Shown: positions 52,936 to 62,989, counted from the stretch's first letter. The stretch: DNA of 64,000 nt from an uncultured Paracoccaceae bacterium (GCA_947498985.1 CANMMF010000004.1:248001-312000), one strand, 5' to 3'. Numbers and translations are program-made. The notes: generated by a model from the sequence alone, not told the origin.

Positions 52936-54555
52936 ATGGCCAATTTCAACATCACATCACCGGTAACCGTTGCGCAAACCCTCACTAGCGGCGAAGCCGG
53001 GATGGTCACCCAGACCGGGTCCATTTCCGTCAACAATACGGCGGTCACCATGAATGCAAACGCCGACCTGATCGTGAACGGGAGCGTCATCGGGTTCGGC
53101 ACCGTCATCAATGCACCAACGGCCACGGATTTCGAACTTGTCATCGGTCAGACCGGCAATGTCCTGTCCGGGTCTGTCGCGATCAGCGCGGACCCGAGTA
53201 CGGGGTCGTTCCTGCTCAATCACGGCGCGATCTCGGCCACGGGGACAGCGGTGATCCTGACCGCGGATGGCGGCGCCACCCTGAGCGTCACCCATGACGT
53301 GATCAACACCGGCACGATCTCCTCCACCGCGGACGCCATTATCCTCGAAAGCGCGGGCAACGCGGTGACAGAGCTGATCAACAGCGGCACGATCAGCGGC
53401 ACCGGCGACGGGATCGACAATGCGCAGACGCTGGACGGCATCACCGTCCTGCGCAATTCCGGCGCGTTGATCGGCGGTCAGCCGTTCAACCCAAGCGATT
53501 ATGCCTATCGGGGCGGCGCGGGGTCGGACAATATCTTCAACACCGGCCTGATCGACGGCAATGTGGATCTTGGCGCGGGCAGTGACCTCTTTGACGGGCG
53601 CGGCGGCACCGTCACCGGCTCGGTCGCGGGGGGCGACGGCAACGATGTCTACCGGATCGACGACAGCTCCGTGGAGATCGTGGAGACCGCCCTGGGCGGC
53701 ACCGATGACCGGGTCGAGGCCCATACCGACTACACGCTGCCCGAAAATGTCGAGAGCCTCCTGCTGCTCGGCACCGGCAGCTGGGACGGCGTCGGCAACG
53801 CGCTCGACAACGGGATTGGCGGCAATGACGGCGACAACACGCTGACCGGTCTGGGCGGGCGCGACCTGATCTTTGGCGAGGCCGGTGATGACCTGATCCT
53901 CGGCGGCATTGGCGACGACACGCTGGTGGGCGATCAAGGGCGCGACACGATCTTTGGCGGCTCGGGCGATGACAGCCTGTTCGGCGAGGCCGATGACGAC
54001 CTGCTGTCGGGCAATATCGGCAATGACGTGCTTGATGGCGGCGATGGCGACGACCTGCTGCGCGGGGGCGCCGGCGACGACCGGCTGATCGGGCGCGACG
54101 ACACCGACACGCTGTCGGGCGGCATCGGCGGCGACACGCTGCTGGGCGGTCGCGGCGATGACCTGTTGCTGGGCGGGCTTGGCGATGACGACCTGGTGGG
54201 CGGCACCGATTCCGACACGCTGGTCGGCGGCGATGGTGCGGACACGCTGGCGGGCGGCTCCGGCGCGGATGTGTTCCTCTTCAAGATCCAGATCGAGCCG
54301 ATTGTGGCCGATACCGACATCATCACCGACTTTGCCATCAACGAGGACGTGATGGACATGCGCCACCTTTACGACGGCACGCTCGAGGTCAACATCAATG
54401 CCGGGTTTTCCGGTGGCGGCGTGGCCAGCCTGCGCACCGCCGAGATCGCGGGCGACACCCGCGTCTTTGTCGATCTGGACGGCGACGGGGTGCAGGATCT
54501 GCGCATCTTCGTGACCGGCGCGCTGGGCCTGACCGAGGGCGACTTTATCGTCTGA
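52936..54555 (+). CDS. RTX-type calcium-binding secreted protein
   Basis: The 539-residue protein has an N-terminal beta-helix-like region rich in 'NTGTIS' and 'NSGTIS' turns (about 20-230). A run of more than ten RTX nonapeptides follows (about 300-455, 'GGxGxDxLxG' type, e.g. 'GGSGDDSLFGEADDDLLSG'), then a C-terminal domain with 'DIITDFAINEDVMDMRHL' and 'VFVDLDGDGVQDLRIFVTG', typical of type I secretion substrates. There is no signal peptide, as expected for that route. No type I transporter genes are in the window. AAGGAGA precedes the ATG. The function outside the cell is unknown. Confidence 0.88.
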   Translation: MANFNITSPVTVAQTLTSGEAGMVTQTGSISVNNTAVTMNANADLIVNGSVIGFGTVINAPTATDFELVIGQTGNVLSGSVAISADPSTGSFLLNHGAISATGTAVILTADGGATLSVTHDVINTGTISSTADAIILESAGNAVTELINSGTISGTGDGIDNAQTLDGITVLRNSGALIGGQPFNPSDYAYRGGAGSDNIFNTGLIDGNVDLGAGSDLFDGRGGTVTGSVAGGDGNDVYRIDDSSVEIVETALGGTDDRVEAHTDYTLPENVESLLLLGTGSWDGVGNALDNGIGGNDGDNTLTGLGGRDLIFGEAGDDLILGGIGDDTLVGDQGRDTIFGGSGDDSLFGEADDDLLSGNIGNDVLDGGDGDDLLRGGAGDDRLIGRDDTDTLSGGIGGDTLLGGRGDDLLLGGLGDDDLVGGTDSDTLVGGDGADTLAGGSGADVFLFKIQIEPIVADTDIITDFAINEDVMDMRHLYDGTLEVNINAGFSGGGVASLRTAEIAGDTRVFVDLDGDGVQDLRIFVTGALGLTEGDFIV

Positions 54556-54564
54556 CAGCAGGCA

Positions 54565-54599
54565 GGCGCGGCTTGGTTTGTGACTGGGCAAACCGCGCC
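54565..54599 (+). terminator. stem-loop after the RTX gene, possible terminator
   Basis: GGCGCGG-(cttg)-GTTTG pairs with CAAACCGCGCC, giving a long bulged stem starting 9 bases after the RTX stop. It lacks a strong T run downstream, so it may end transcription only weakly or protect the 3' end. Confidence 0.45.
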
Positions 54600-54610
54600 C
54601 GAGCGTGTAG

Positions 54611-55108
<498 letters not shown>

Positions 55109-55145
55109 AAAGACCGACCCAAAAGACAGAAAGGGAAGCAAGGGA

Positions 55146-56552
55146 ATGAGCAAGGACGCAGTTCTCAAGACGATCAAGGACGAGGACGTCGCATATGTCG
55201 ACATCCGCTTCACCGACCCGCGCGGCAAGCTGCAGCACGTCACGGTGATGGCCGATCAGGTGGACGAGGATTTCCTCGAGGAAGGGTTCATGTTCGACGG
55301 CTCTTCGATTGCCGGCTGGAAAAGCATCGAGGCTTCCGACATGAAGCTGATGCCCGACACCGAAAGCGCCTATATCGACCCGTTCTACGCCGAAAAGACG
55401 ATGTGCCTGCATTGCTCGGTTGTGGAGCCCGACACCGGCGAGGCCTATGAGCGCGACCCGCGCGGCACCGCCCAGAAGGCCGAGGCCTACCTGAAATCCT
55501 CGGGCATCGGCGATGTCTCCTACTGGGGTCCCGAGGCGGAATTCTTCCTGTTTGACGACGTGCGGTTCTCGAACACCATCAACAAGGTGTCCTACGAGGT
55601 CGACGCGCTGGATGCGTCCTGGAACACCGACACCGAATACGAGATGGGCAATACCGGCCACCGTCCCGGCGTCAAGGGCGGCTATTTCCCGGTCAACCCG
55701 ATCGACGACGGTCAGGACATCCGCTCCGAGATGCTCTCGACGATGAAGCGCATCGGCATGAAGGTCGACAAGCACCACCACGAGGTGGCGTCGTGCCAGC
55801 ACGAGCTGGGCCTGATCTTCGGCTCGCTCACCACGCAGGCCGACGAGCTGCAGAAATACAAGTATGTCATCCACAACGTGGCCCAGGCCTACGGCAAGTC
55901 GGCGACCTTCATGCCGAAGCCGATCTACGGCGACAACGGCACGGGCATGCACTGCAACATGTCGATCTGGAAAGACGGCAAGCCGCTCTTTGCGGGCGAT
56001 AAATACGCCGATCTGAGCCAGGAGGCGCTGTGGTTCATCGGCGGCATCCTGACCCATGCCAAGGCGCTCAACGCCTTCACCAACCCCTCGACCAACTCCT
56101 ACAAGCGCCTGATCCCGGGCTTCGAGGCACCGGTGCTGCGCGCCTATTCGGCCCGCAACCGTTCCGGCTGCGTGCGGATCCCGTGGACCGAGTCGCCCAA
56201 AGCCAAGCGCGTCGAGGCCCGCTTCCCCGATCCCAGTGCCAACCCCTATCTGTGCTTTGCCGCGCTGCTGATGGCCGGTCTCGACGGCATCAACAACAAG
56301 ATCGATCCGGGCGAGGCGATGGACAAGAACCTCTACGATCTGCCCGCCGAAGAGCTCGAAGGCATCCCGACCGTCTGCGGCTCGCTGCGCGAAGCGCTTG
56401 AAGAGCTGAAGTCCGACATGGACTTCCTGCTGGCCGGTGACGTCTTCACCAAGGACCAGATCGAAGGCTATATCGAGCTGAAGATGGAAGAGCTGGAGCT
56501 GTACGAGCACACGCCGCACCCGGTGGAGTTCGGCCTTTACTACAGCTGCTGA
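55146..56552 (+). CDS. glnA: type I glutamine synthetase
   Basis: ATP-dependent ligation of ammonia to glutamate, dodecameric. The 468-residue protein has the N-terminal beta-grasp '[16 protein letters not shown]', the active-site motif '[17 protein letters not shown]', and the ATP-binding '[18 protein letters not shown]'. It also has '[10 protein letters not shown]' and the adenylylation site Tyr397 in '[11 protein letters not shown]', at the same number as the E. coli enzyme. AAGGGAA precedes the ATG. With glnB upstream and a strong terminator after, it forms the classic glnBA operon. Confidence 0.97.
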   Translation: MSKDAVLKTIKDEDVAYVDIRFTDPRGKLQHVTVMADQVDEDFLEEGFMFDGSSIAGWKSIEASDMKLMPDTESAYIDPFYAEKTMCLHCSVVEPDTGEAYERDPRGTAQKAEAYLKSSGIGDVSYWGPEAEFFLFDDVRFSNTINKVSYEVDALDASWNTDTEYEMGNTGHRPGVKGGYFPVNPIDDGQDIRSEMLSTMKRIGMKVDKHHHEVASCQHELGLIFGSLTTQADELQKYKYVIHNVAQAYGKSATFMPKPIYGDNGTGMHCNMSIWKDGKPLFAGDKYADLSQEALWFIGGILTHAKALNAFTNPSTNSYKRLIPGFEAPVLRAYSARNRSGCVRIPWTESPKAKRVEARFPDPSANPYLCFAALLMAGLDGINNKIDPGEAMDKNLYDLPAEELEGIPTVCGSLREALEELKSDMDFLLAGDVFTKDQIEGYIELKMEELELYEHTPHPVEFGLYYSC

Positions 56553-56574
56553 TCTCAGCGCGGACCTTATGGCA

Positions 56575-56601
56575 AGGGCGCCCCTTCGGGGGCGCCTTTT
56601 T
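56575..56601 (+). terminator. rho-independent terminator after glnA
   Basis: Perfect 8-bp stem GGCGCCCC/GGGGCGCC with a TTCG tetraloop and five T residues, 22 bases after the glnA stop. Confidence 0.92.
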
Positions 56602-56788
56602 CGTGGCGGCGGGCTGGCGGGGGCGTTGCCGCTGCCCATATGTCCCGTGACGCCCGAAAAACCCGCTTCCTATGTCATAGACTGTGTCGAAAGCGGTCGG
56701 CTTTTTTCCCGGCGCTATTCCCCCTTGGCCTGCCCGTGATTCTGCGGATAACCTCTGCTCTGGATATCTTTTTCAACCGGAGTCTCTC

Positions 56789-57589
56789 ATGCGTCGCTTT
56801 ATTGCTGCCCTCTGCCTGACCGCCGCCACCGCCCTGCCCGCATATGCGGCCGGTTGCGGCAACAATTCCTCCGGCTTCAACGCCTGGAAGAGCGACTTTG
56901 CAGCGGATGCCAAGCGGGCGGGGGTCGGTCAGCGCGGCCTGCAGGCGCTGGCCAGCGCAAGCTATTCGCAAAAGACCATCAATGCCGACCGCAACCAGAA
57001 AGGCGTGCGCTACAGCTTCAACGACTTCGTGCGCATCCGCCTGGGCTCGCTGCAGAGCTTTGCCAACACCGCGGGCAAGCGCATCAACCGCAATCAGGCG
57101 TTCTTCAACGCGCTGGAAAAGCGCTACGGCGTGCCGGCCTCGATCCTGGTGTCGATCCACGGCATGGAAACCGGCTTTGGCCGCACCATGGGCTCGGTGC
57201 CGGTGGTCTCGTCGATCCTGACCGTGGCCTATGATTGCCGCCGCGCGTCGTTCTTCACCCCGCATGCCATCGCCGCGCTGAAGATGGTGGATCGCGGGAT
57301 GCTGAACCCCAACCAGAAGGGCGCCTTTCACGGCGAGCTCGGCCACACCCAGTTCCTGCCCGGCAACGCGATGCGCTACGGCGTCGACGGCAATGGCGAC
57401 GGGCGGGTGAATTTCTACAACGAGGCCGACGCGCTCGCTTCCACCGCCAACTTCCTGCGCCAGAAAGGCTGGAAGCCGGGCCGCGGCTACCAGCAGGGCC
57501 AGCCCAATTTCCGCGTGCTGAACGAATGGAACGCTGCAACCGTCTATCAGCAGGCGATTGCTGCCGCAGCCGCAGCAATCGACGGATAA
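56789..57589 (+). CDS. MltB-like lytic murein transglycosylase (SLT_2 family)
   Basis: Cleaves peptidoglycan strands with formation of anhydromuramic acid. The 266-residue protein has a signal peptide (1-20, 'AATALPAYA'), no lipobox, and the catalytic region 'PASILVSIHGMETGFGRTMG' with the expected Glu in 'HGMETGFG'. It also has 'ELGHTQFLPGNAMRYGVDGNGDGRVNFYNEADALASTANFL', typical of MltB. Conserved cysteines near the start and in 'AYDCRRASFF' may form a disulfide. The ATG at 56789 fits the signal peptide; an in-frame upstream ATG at 56684 is not needed. Confidence 0.9.
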   Translation: MRRFIAALCLTAATALPAYAAGCGNNSSGFNAWKSDFAADAKRAGVGQRGLQALASASYSQKTINADRNQKGVRYSFNDFVRIRLGSLQSFANTAGKRINRNQAFFNALEKRYGVPASILVSIHGMETGFGRTMGSVPVVSSILTVAYDCRRASFFTPHAIAALKMVDRGMLNPNQKGAFHGELGHTQFLPGNAMRYGVDGNGDGRVNFYNEADALASTANFLRQKGWKPGRGYQQGQPNFRVLNEWNAATVYQQAIAAAAAAIDG

Positions 57590-57652
57590 TTCGCGGATTT
57601 CACACGATTTCGCGATTTGGTCCAATTTTAACCATAGTCGGCCCGCATCAAA

Positions 57653-57686
57653 GACCCTCAGAACGTGTATCAATGGACTGAGGGTC
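57653..57686 (+). promoter_or_regulatory. 9-bp stem-loop burying the ribosome binding site of the next gene
   Basis: GACCCTCAG (57653-57661) and CTGAGGGTC (57678-57686) are perfectly complementary with a 16-base loop. The second arm contains GAGGG (57680-57684), the only Shine-Dalgarno for the ATG at 57691. In the mRNA the site would be closed unless the stem is melted or bound. This is what a thermosensor or other translational switch looks like. Confidence 0.7.
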
Positions 57687-57690
57687 ACCG

Positions 57691-58476
57691 ATGGACACGC
57701 AGGAAAAGCCTTATGCCGGTCTTATCCTTCCGGATGAAGAGGGACTGGATCTGAAACCTTACTTTGACGCCGCCCGCCGGGTGCTGAGGCGGCTCGATCC
57801 GATCGAGCGTCTGGGAACGCGGTCGAGCTGTTCGAAACGGATCGTGCGCGGAGAGCGCTACGGCATCCGCTTCACGCCGGAAACCGACAGCGATTACGGC
57901 CCGCGAATGAATCTGGAGGTCATCGCCCGCGGCGGCAAGATCGCCGACGAGGAATTCGCGGCCCGGTTGCTGTCGGATCTGGTGCTCGAAACGCTCGATC
58001 ATTGCGATGCCGATGTCATCGAATGGTACGCGCCCGAAGTGCTGATCGACCGCGACGACTTCATCCGGCTGCGGCGCTACGTCTCTCCGCGCCGCTCTGC
58101 CGAGTTCGGCGATGTCGATGAGCTCAGCCGCTCGGGTCAGTTCAACGAAGCGCTCTGCGCCATGGACCGGACGGATGTCGACGACGCGGCAGCGCCGCCT
58201 GATCCCGAGCGCCAGCCCAACCGCCTGGTTGCGGCCCTGCGGTCGCGGTTCTCCGGCGCGTCGGCGGGCGAGATGCGCATGAGCGCGGCCAGCTGGGCGA
58301 TCACCGGCACCCTGGCGCTCGTGGCCTTCCCGGTGGCTGTCGCGCTGTCGATTGTCGGTCTGGTGCGCGGGATGGATTTCCGCCTCTCGACGCAGGCGCT
58401 GTCGGTCACCATGCTCTTTGTGGCGCTCGACAATTCCGACAACCTCACCCGGGTTGTGTCGTCGGTCATCCACTGA
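57691..58476 (+). CDS. membrane protein of unknown function with C-terminal helices
   Basis: The 261-residue protein has a soluble N-terminal part (about 1-150, Arg/Asp/Glu-rich, 'YGPRMNLEVIARGGKIADEEFAARLL') and a variable linker. Two hydrophobic segments lie near the end (about 205-232 'WAITGTLALVAFPVAVALSIVGLV' and 240-250). I do not recognise the family. Its Shine-Dalgarno lies inside a perfect stem (57653-57686), so translation is probably regulated. The 3' end overlaps the convergent DUF3445 gene by 11 bases. Confidence 0.75.
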   Translation: MDTQEKPYAGLILPDEEGLDLKPYFDAARRVLRRLDPIERLGTRSSCSKRIVRGERYGIRFTPETDSDYGPRMNLEVIARGGKIADEEFAARLLSDLVLETLDHCDADVIEWYAPEVLIDRDDFIRLRRYVSPRRSAEFGDVDELSRSGQFNEALCAMDRTDVDDAAAPPDPERQPNRLVAALRSRFSGASAGEMRMSAASWAITGTLALVAFPVAVALSIVGLVRGMDFRLSTQALSVTMLFVALDNSDNLTRVVSSVIH

Positions 58477-59197
58477 CCGCGTCACGTCGCAGTACGAACG
58501 TGTGGATCGAAAACACGACTGCACCTGTCACCGGCAATCGCAGGACGCTCTGGCGTTCTGAGCGCAGGTAAGGCGCGTCCGCAGGTGCGGGCGGCAGTCG
58601 CGGCGCCGCTTCCGACCGGGGCTGGTAGAGCGCAGGGTTTTCGTAGGACAGCGCGTTGAACCGCCAGAGCGGGCGGCCCACGCGCACCCCGTCAAAGAGC
58701 CGCTGCACCCGCCGGGCGATGTCCTCGTCATACGGCTCCACCGGCCCGTGGATCGCTCTCAGCGGACGCCCCGCCTTTTCGCGCAGCGTCCAGCTGGCGG
58801 GAAAACACAAGAGCGCGCCGCGCAGCACATGCTCCGTGCCCTCTTTCATCAGCAGACAAACATCCTCCTGCACCAGCGCGCCCAGCGTGCCCAGAGGATC
58901 GCTTGCGTCGGGCTGCACCCGGCGCCCGTCGGGGCAAAGCACGCCGCGTTCGTCTTGCAAAAACCCCTCCGGCAAAGCGCCCAGCACCAGCGATAGCAGC
59001 TCGCTGGCCGCCGCCTGCGCGCGCGGGTCGAGCCACAGGACATCGGCCCGCCGCTCCGCCAGAAGCCGCGCGCGCTCGGTCATCTGACCGGCATAGGCGT
59101 CATCGACAATGAGCCATTGGGCCGGATCAAGCGGCGCCACGCCGGGCAAGGGCCGGGAGGCCGCAACATCATATGGAATCGCAGTCTGGAGGATCAT
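58466..59197 (-). CDS. DUF3445 heme-dependent oxidative N-demethylase-like protein
   Basis: The 243-residue protein has the DUF3445 features 'LMKEGTEHVLRGALLCFPASWTLREKAGRPLRAIHGPVEPY' and 'VGRPLWRFNALSYENPALYQP'. A C-terminal 'LRSERQSVLRLPVTGAVVFSIHTFV' strand pair follows. The family includes the alpha subunit of heme-dependent N-demethylases and dimethylamine monooxygenase component DmmA of marine bacteria. Partner subunits are not next to it, so methylamine use is not established here. It is divergent from dddP. Confidence 0.82.
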   Translation of the reverse strand: MILQTAIPYDVAASRPLPGVAPLDPAQWLIVDDAYAGQMTERARLLAERRADVLWLDPRAQAAASELLSLVLGALPEGFLQDERGVLCPDGRRVQPDASDPLGTLGALVQEDVCLLMKEGTEHVLRGALLCFPASWTLREKAGRPLRAIHGPVEPYDEDIARRVQRLFDGVRVGRPLWRFNALSYENPALYQPRSEAAPRLPPAPADAPYLRSERQSVLRLPVTGAVVFSIHTFVLRRDAVSG

Positions 59198-59373
59198 GAC
59201 ACAGCGCTAGCATGGCCCGCGCGCAGGGGCAAAACCGGCGCGGTCGCCCCTTGCGCGTCGGAAACGGTCATGGCGCGCGTCGCAAATCTGCGCGCCAGCC
59301 CACCGCATCGGCGCGAGGCTGGGTGTGAGGGCCCGCCGCGCAATCGGGTGGACCCGCAGACCTGGAGCCCGTC

Positions 59374-60714
59374 ATGAACAGCCATTTCCGCGACACCCGC
59401 AAGATCGACCCGACCCGTGGCGCCACGCTTGGTGACAACACGCCCAACGATGCCAACCGGATCGAGATCGGCCCCACCCAGCTGGCCTACCGCGAATGGG
59501 AAGAGGCCGGGCTTGTGCTGCCCGACCTGCAGGAAATGCGCCGCTACCGCTGGGAGCGGCTGACCCGGCATATCGTTGCGCGGGATTATGCGGGGCTGTT
59601 GATGTTCGACCCGCTCAACATCCGCTACGCCACCGACAGCACCAACATGCAGCTGTGGAACATGCACAACCCGTTCCGCGCCACCCTGCTCTGCGCCGAT
59701 GGCTATATGGTGATGTGGGATTACAAGAACGCGCCGTTCCTGAGCAGTTTCAACCCGTTGGTGCGCGAAGCCCGGTCCGGCGCGTCGATGTTCTATTTCT
59801 CCACCGGCGACCGCACCGACGAGGCGGCAGAGGCCTTTGCCGCCGAGGTGGCCGATGTGCTGCGCGAACACGCGCCCGGAATGCAGCGTCTGGCCGTCGA
59901 CAAGATCATGGTGCCGGGCTACCGCGCCCTGACAGCGGCCGGGTTCGAGGTGATGGAAGGCGAGGAGGTCACCGAGAAGGCGCGCTCGGTCAAGGGGCCG
60001 GACGAGATCAAGGCGATGCGCTGCGCTGTCGATGCCTGCGAAAAGGCCTGCGCCGCGATGGAGGATTTCGCCCGGCGCGAGGTGCCGCGCGGCGATGTCT
60101 CCGAAGACGATATCTGGGCGGTGCTGCATGCCGAAAGCATCCGCCGCGGCGGCGAGTGGATCGAGACGCGCCTGCTGACCTCCGGCCCGCGCACCAACCC
60201 GTGGTTTCAGGAAAGCGGCGGGCGGATTGTCTCGGAGAACGAGATCGTCGGCTTCGACACCGATCTGGTCGGCTCCTACGGCATCTGCGTGGATATCTCG
60301 CGCACCTGGTGGATCGGCGACGCGGCCCCCCGCGCCGACATGATCGACACGATGCGGCACGCGCATGAGCACATCATGACCAATATGGAAATGCTGAAAC
60401 CCGGCGTCCGGATCGAGGATCTGAGCCGCAACACCCATGTGCTGCACCCGCATCTGCAAAAACAGAAATACGGCTGCCTGATGCACGGGGTGGGCCTTTG
60501 CGACGAATGGCCGATGGTGGCCTATCCCGACAAGATGGTGCCCGGCGCCTTCGATTACGTGCTGGAGCCGGGCATGACAATCTGTGTCGAGGTGCTGGCC
60601 AGCCCGGAGGATGGCGATTTTTCGATCAAGCTCGAGGATCAGGTGCTGATCACCGAAGACGGCTACGAGAACCTCACCACCTACCCGTTCGATCCGCGGC
60701 TGATGGGGGAGTGA
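59374..60714 (+). CDS. dddP: dimethylsulfoniopropionate lyase DddP
   Basis: Cleaves the algal osmolyte DMSP to dimethyl sulfide and acrylate. The 446-residue M24-fold (pita-bread) protein has the residues described for the Ruegeria enzyme at identical numbers: Asp295, Asp297, Asp307, His371, Glu406 and Glu421 as the metal site, and Asp377 as proposed catalytic base ('FDTDLVGSYGICVDISRTWW', 'MHGVGLCDEWP', 'CVEVLAS', 'KLEDQVLITEDG'). The N-terminal half forms the dimer partner domain. The match separates it from ordinary creatinases and aminopeptidases. No other ddd or acrylate genes are in the window. Confidence 0.95.
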   Translation: MNSHFRDTRKIDPTRGATLGDNTPNDANRIEIGPTQLAYREWEEAGLVLPDLQEMRRYRWERLTRHIVARDYAGLLMFDPLNIRYATDSTNMQLWNMHNPFRATLLCADGYMVMWDYKNAPFLSSFNPLVREARSGASMFYFSTGDRTDEAAEAFAAEVADVLREHAPGMQRLAVDKIMVPGYRALTAAGFEVMEGEEVTEKARSVKGPDEIKAMRCAVDACEKACAAMEDFARREVPRGDVSEDDIWAVLHAESIRRGGEWIETRLLTSGPRTNPWFQESGGRIVSENEIVGFDTDLVGSYGICVDISRTWWIGDAAPRADMIDTMRHAHEHIMTNMEMLKPGVRIEDLSRNTHVLHPHLQKQKYGCLMHGVGLCDEWPMVAYPDKMVPGAFDYVLEPGMTICVEVLASPEDGDFSIKLEDQVLITEDGYENLTTYPFDPRLMGE

Positions 60715-60751
60715 CGGCCCGCATGTGCGTGACCGGGCGCGGCGATGCCGC

Positions 60752-61636
60752 TCATTCCGGCCAGACCAGCCGCGCCCAGAGTCCGTGATGGTCGGAGCCG
60801 AGCTTGGGCAGGACCGTCACCTCTCCCCGCCCCGACCAGAGCACGTGATCGATGCCCACAGGCCAGCCCGGCGGCGGGATGTGAAACGTCGCCGCATCGG
60901 GCCCGATCAGCCCGGCGCCGGTTGCGCGTTCGACCTGCGCCAGGCTGTGTGACCATGCCACCGCGTTGAAATCTCCCGCCAGCAGGACCGGGCCGTCGAA
61001 CCCGCCAAGCCCCGGCAGCAGGCCCGCAAGCTGTGCGGCCTGTCGATGCGGCCAGGGCCAGTGCAGATGCAGCGAGATCACCCGGATCACCCGCCCGTCG
61101 ACCTCGATCTTCACGGATGTGGCGCCCTCGGGCGCGGAGCAGGCGGCGCTTCCCGGCAGGAACGGCGCGCGGGACAGGACCGCCTGCCCCATGAACCGCC
61201 CGAACCGGCAATGATGCTGGTGGGGGTAGTCCGCCCGCAGGCGTTCCAGCAGCGCCAGATTGGCAGGTGACACTTCCTGCAAGGTCAGCAGATCCGGCGC
61301 GCGGCGCGCCACCTCCGCCAGCCAGGCGTCGCCGTCCGGGCGGTTGAATAGCATGTTCTGCTGGTAGAGCGTGAGATCCGCCTGCCCGATCTCCGCCGCG
61401 CGGAACGGTGCCAGCGCGTGCGGCGTCATAAGCGCCAGCGCCAGCCCCGCCAGAGGCCAGCGCAGCCGCCGTGGCCACGGCGCCCAGATCACCAGCAGTG
61501 CAAAAGCCACCAGCAGCGGCACCCGGAACACCGCAAGGCTGTCGCCCAGAGGATGCAGCGCGCCGGCAAAGCTGCCCAGCACCAAAACCGCGCTTGCGGC
61601 TGTAGCAACGATCACCAAAGCCCGCATTTGCCTCAC
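60752..61636 (-). CDS. membrane-anchored endonuclease/exonuclease/phosphatase-family protein
   Basis: The 294-residue protein has about three N-terminal membrane segments (residues 5-75). An EEP-fold domain follows with the expected catalytic motifs in order: 'LYQQNML' (Asn), 'LLTLQEVS' (metal Glu), 'ISLHLHWPWP' (His), 'LLAGDFNAVAW' (Asp/Asn), 'GIDHVLW' and 'LGSDHHGLWARL' (general-base Asp-His). The active site likely faces the periplasm. The substrate (nucleic acid, phospholipid or phosphoester) is not evident. It is convergent with dddP. Confidence 0.85.
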   Translation of the reverse strand: MRQMRALVIVATAASAVLVLGSFAGALHPLGDSLAVFRVPLLVAFALLVIWAPWPRRLRWPLAGLALALMTPHALAPFRAAEIGQADLTLYQQNMLFNRPDGDAWLAEVARRAPDLLTLQEVSPANLALLERLRADYPHQHHCRFGRFMGQAVLSRAPFLPGSAACSAPEGATSVKIEVDGRVIRVISLHLHWPWPHRQAAQLAGLLPGLGGFDGPVLLAGDFNAVAWSHSLAQVERATGAGLIGPDAATFHIPPPGWPVGIDHVLWSGRGEVTVLPKLGSDHHGLWARLVWPE

Positions 61637-61729
61637 CTTCCCGTGACGCCCGCGTCACATTGCTTGCGTCGCGGCGGGTGCACCCACAATGTGACAGAGA
61701 CCCCGACGCAACCCTTCAGGACACCGGAA

Positions 61730-62941
61730 ATGCCCACAGAACGCCTCACTTTTCCCGGCCATTCCGGGGACACCCTCTCGGCCCGGCTCGACATGCCCGA
61801 TGGCCCGCATCTCGCGACAGCGCTTTTCGCCCATTGCTTCACCTGCGGCAAGGACATCACCGCCGCGCGGCGGATTGCGGCGCGTCTGGCGGCGATGGGC
61901 ATTGCGGTTCTGCGCTTCGATTTCACCGGTCTCGGCCACAGCCAGGGGGAGTTTGCCAACACGACCTTCACCTCCAACGTCTCGGATCTGACCGCCGCCG
62001 CGGGGTATCTCGAAAGCCGCGGCATGCGCGCGGACCTGCTGATCGGGCACAGCCTTGGCGGGGCGGCGGTGCTGCGCGCGGCGCCGGAGATTGCCGCGGC
62101 AAAGGCGGTTGTGACCATCGGCGCGCCGTTCGATCCCGGGCATGTGACGCATAATTTCGGCGACCGGCTGGAGGTCATCCGCAAGGACGGGCGCGCCAGC
62201 GTCGATCTCGGCGGGCGGCCCTTCACGATCTCCAAGCGGTTTGTCGAGGATGTGGAGGCCGAAAAGCTCGACCCCGCCATCCGCTCGATGAAAAAGGCGC
62301 TGCTGGTGCTGCACGCGCCGCGCGATGCGGTGGTCGATGTCTCGAACGCCACACAGATCTTCGTGGCCGCCAGACACCCCAAGAGCTTTGTGACGCTGGA
62401 CGATGCCGACCATCTGGTGAGCCGGGCGGAGGATGCCGAATACGCCGCGGATGTGATCTCGGCCTGGGCCGGACGCTATCTCGACCTCAAGCCCCCCGCC
62501 CCGCCCATCGGCGCGCCCGAAGGCATCGTGCGGGTGACCGAGGCCGATCCTGCGGGCTTCCTGCAGGACATCCAGAGCGGCCCGCATCACCATGCGGTCG
62601 CCGATGAGCCCAAGGCCTATGGCGGCACCAATCGCGGCATGTCGCCTTACGGGTTTGTGGCCGCGGGGCTCGGCGCCTGTACCTCGATGACGATCCGCAT
62701 GTATGCGCGGCGCAAGGGCTGGCCGCTGACCGGCGTGTCCGTCGATGTACAGCATGACAAGGTGCACGCGCAGGATGCCGAGACGGCGCAGGAAACCCGC
62801 ATCGACCGCTTTATCCGCCGGGTGACGCTTGAGGGCGATCTAGACGATGATCAGCGCGCCCGGCTGATGGAGATTGCCGATAAATGCCCGGTGCACCGGA
62901 CGCTTGAGAAAGGCGCCGAGATCGAGACCGAACTGGTCTGA
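61730..62941 (+). CDS. alpha/beta hydrolase - OsmC fusion protein
   Basis: The 403-residue protein joins an alpha/beta hydrolase (about 1-250, nucleophile elbow 'LLIGHSLGGAAVL', acid/base region 'LHAPRDAVVD' and 'DDADHLVS') to an OsmC/Ohr-like domain (about 275-400). The latter has 'GGTNRGMSPYGFVAAGLGACTSMTIRMYARRKGWPL' (peroxidatic-type Cys) and 'ADKCPVHRTLEK' (second Cys). This fusion occurs in many proteobacteria. OsmC domains reduce organic peroxides; the hydrolase may release substrates from esters, by inference. A strong terminator follows. Confidence 0.9.
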   Translation: MPTERLTFPGHSGDTLSARLDMPDGPHLATALFAHCFTCGKDITAARRIAARLAAMGIAVLRFDFTGLGHSQGEFANTTFTSNVSDLTAAAGYLESRGMRADLLIGHSLGGAAVLRAAPEIAAAKAVVTIGAPFDPGHVTHNFGDRLEVIRKDGRASVDLGGRPFTISKRFVEDVEAEKLDPAIRSMKKALLVLHAPRDAVVDVSNATQIFVAARHPKSFVTLDDADHLVSRAEDAEYAADVISAWAGRYLDLKPPAPPIGAPEGIVRVTEADPAGFLQDIQSGPHHHAVADEPKAYGGTNRGMSPYGFVAAGLGACTSMTIRMYARRKGWPLTGVSVDVQHDKVHAQDAETAQETRIDRFIRRVTLEGDLDDDQRARLMEIADKCPVHRTLEKGAEIETELV

Positions 62942-62961
62942 CGCGCGCACCTCGAAACGAC

Positions 62962-62989
62962 AAAGGCCGGGGAAATGTCCCCGGCCTTT
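62962..62989 (+). terminator. terminator after the hydrolase-OsmC gene
   Basis: AAAGGCCGGGGA and TCCCCGGCCTTT form a perfect 12-bp stem with an AATG loop, 20 bases after the stop. Terminal A and T runs allow it to serve the convergent bioY gene as well. Confidence 0.88.

Noticed and set aside
52936-54555. RTX repeats as a DNA minisatellite
   Set aside because: The periodicity is at the protein level (nonapeptides of an RTX calcium-binding domain) and is explained by the gene.
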